Source: Candidatus Poseidoniaceae archaeon (GTDB lineage: Archaea > Thermoplasmatota > Poseidoniia > Poseidoniales > Poseidoniaceae). From it: a stretch of DNA of 7,086 bases. The notes under the pieces are model-generated. The model was not told the DNA's origin and did not search any database. It worked only from the letters and a program-made list of their open reading frames with translations. Positions 6,515 to 7,086 of the stretch are shown here, piece by piece (within the stretch, counting starts at the first letter, position 1; each line of letters begins with the position of its first letter). The stretch covers positions 1-7,086 of the forward strand of contig DUJC01000172.1 in assembly GCA_013330015.1 (NCBI GenBank). Reading direction: 5' to 3'. The position numbers and the translations under genes were made by a program.

Positions 6515-7086
6515 ATGACCAAGGCCATGGCGGAGACCTCCACCCCGACATCAACCCCTCTTTCGGCGCACGGCATCCAAGCGAAAGGCGAGGTTCACTG
6601 GAACCTCAATACCGATGTACTTGTCGACATTTCCTTGTCAAGAAATGAGGGTATTTTGAGCGCTCATGGAGCACTCGTCACTGAGACGGGAGAACGTACC
6701 GGCCGTTCGCCGAACGACAAGTACATCGTCGACGAAGCATCGACGCATGACGATGTCAACTGGGGCGATGTCAACGTCTCAACCGACCTTGCCACTTTTG
6801 AGCGCATGCGAGCTCAAGTTGTCGACTTCCTGTCCGAACAGGACGCTCTGTTTGTCCAAGATTTGGCCTGTGGAGCAGAGCCAAGCGAAGCATTACCGAT
6901 TCGAGTCATCACGCACAATGCATGGCACAGCACGTTTGCTCGAAACATGTTCATTCGACCATCGGATGAAGACCTCGCATCGCACACACCTGAATTCACC
7001 GTCTTTCATGCACCGCATTTCGAAGCCGATGACGATGCACTCAACTCGCAATGTTTCGTCATCGTCAACTATGCTGCCGGCGAAGT
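6515..7086 (+). CDS. pckA: Phosphoenolpyruvate carboxykinase (ATP), N-terminal part, cut by window end
   Basis: It would catalyse oxaloacetate + ATP to phosphoenolpyruvate + ADP + CO2, the entry step of gluconeogenesis, in the cytoplasm. The frame is open from the ATG to the window edge (190 full codons plus two bases); the family is usually about 520-540 aa, so roughly the first third is present. ERTGRSPNDKYIV at residues 60-72 is the substrate-binding stretch of ATP-type PckA; Arg64 corresponds to the oxaloacetate-binding Arg65 of E. coli. Asn67 replaces the usual Lys. The block from ALFVQDLACGA (111-121) through RVITHNAWHSTFARNMFIRP (130-149) matches the conserved N-terminal domain, with His134 where E. 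coli has Glu. The nucleotide-binding and metal residues lie beyond the window. The GTP-type enzyme is unrelated at these motifs, so the ATP type is firm. It is divergent from the giant membrane protein gene. Confidence 0.93.
   Translation, partial: MTKAMAETSTPTSTPLSAHGIQAKGEVHWNLNTDVLVDISLSRNEGILSAHGALVTETGERTGRSPNDKYIVDEASTHDDVNWGDVNVSTDLATFERMRAQVVDFLSEQDALFVQDLACGAEPSEALPIRVITHNAWHSTFARNMFIRPSDEDLASHTPEFTVFHAPHFEADDDALNSQCFVIVNYAAGE

Overview
The window most probably comes from an uncultured heterotrophic marine euryarchaeon, with Marine Group II / Poseidoniales-like as the best guess. The clues are a stand-alone acetyltransferase domain, a small archaeal-style winged-helix protein, TATA-like elements at near-leaderless spacing, an ATP-type PEP carboxykinase and tight gene packing. 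This is an inference from style and gene content; no rRNA or other marker is present. There are no tRNAs, rRNAs, mobile elements or CRISPR arrays. Coding density is very high; the longest non-coding stretch is about 100 bases.

Left part (46-2622, + strand): a compact three-gene cluster. It starts with a small basic winged-helix protein (86 aa). Next is a left-handed beta-helix N-acetyltransferase (226 aa) that keeps the GlcN-1-P and acetyl-CoA pocket residues of the GlmU C-terminal domain. Nine bases later comes a GlmM-type phosphoglucosamine mutase (529 aa). Together the two enzymes convert GlcN-6-P to GlcN-1-P to GlcNAc-1-P, the middle steps of UDP-GlcNAc synthesis. The uridylyltransferase that would finish the pathway is not in the window.

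Middle part (2616-6413, - strand): one very large polytopic membrane protein of 1265 aa. It has an acidic N-terminal tail, roughly 37 predicted membrane segments and one large basic cytoplasmic loop. I do not recognise its function. Its stop codon overlaps that of glmM tail-to-tail by 7 bases, so there is no room for a terminator between them.

Right part (6414-7086): a 101-base divergent intergenic region carries an imperfect inverted repeat and a TATA-like element. It is followed by the first 190 codons of an ATP-dependent phosphoenolpyruvate carboxykinase (pckA), cut by the window end.

Most of the window is housekeeping metabolism. The items most worth a second look are the giant membrane protein, with its recurring acidic-loop-plus-helix pattern, and the symmetric element in the promoter region it shares with pckA.
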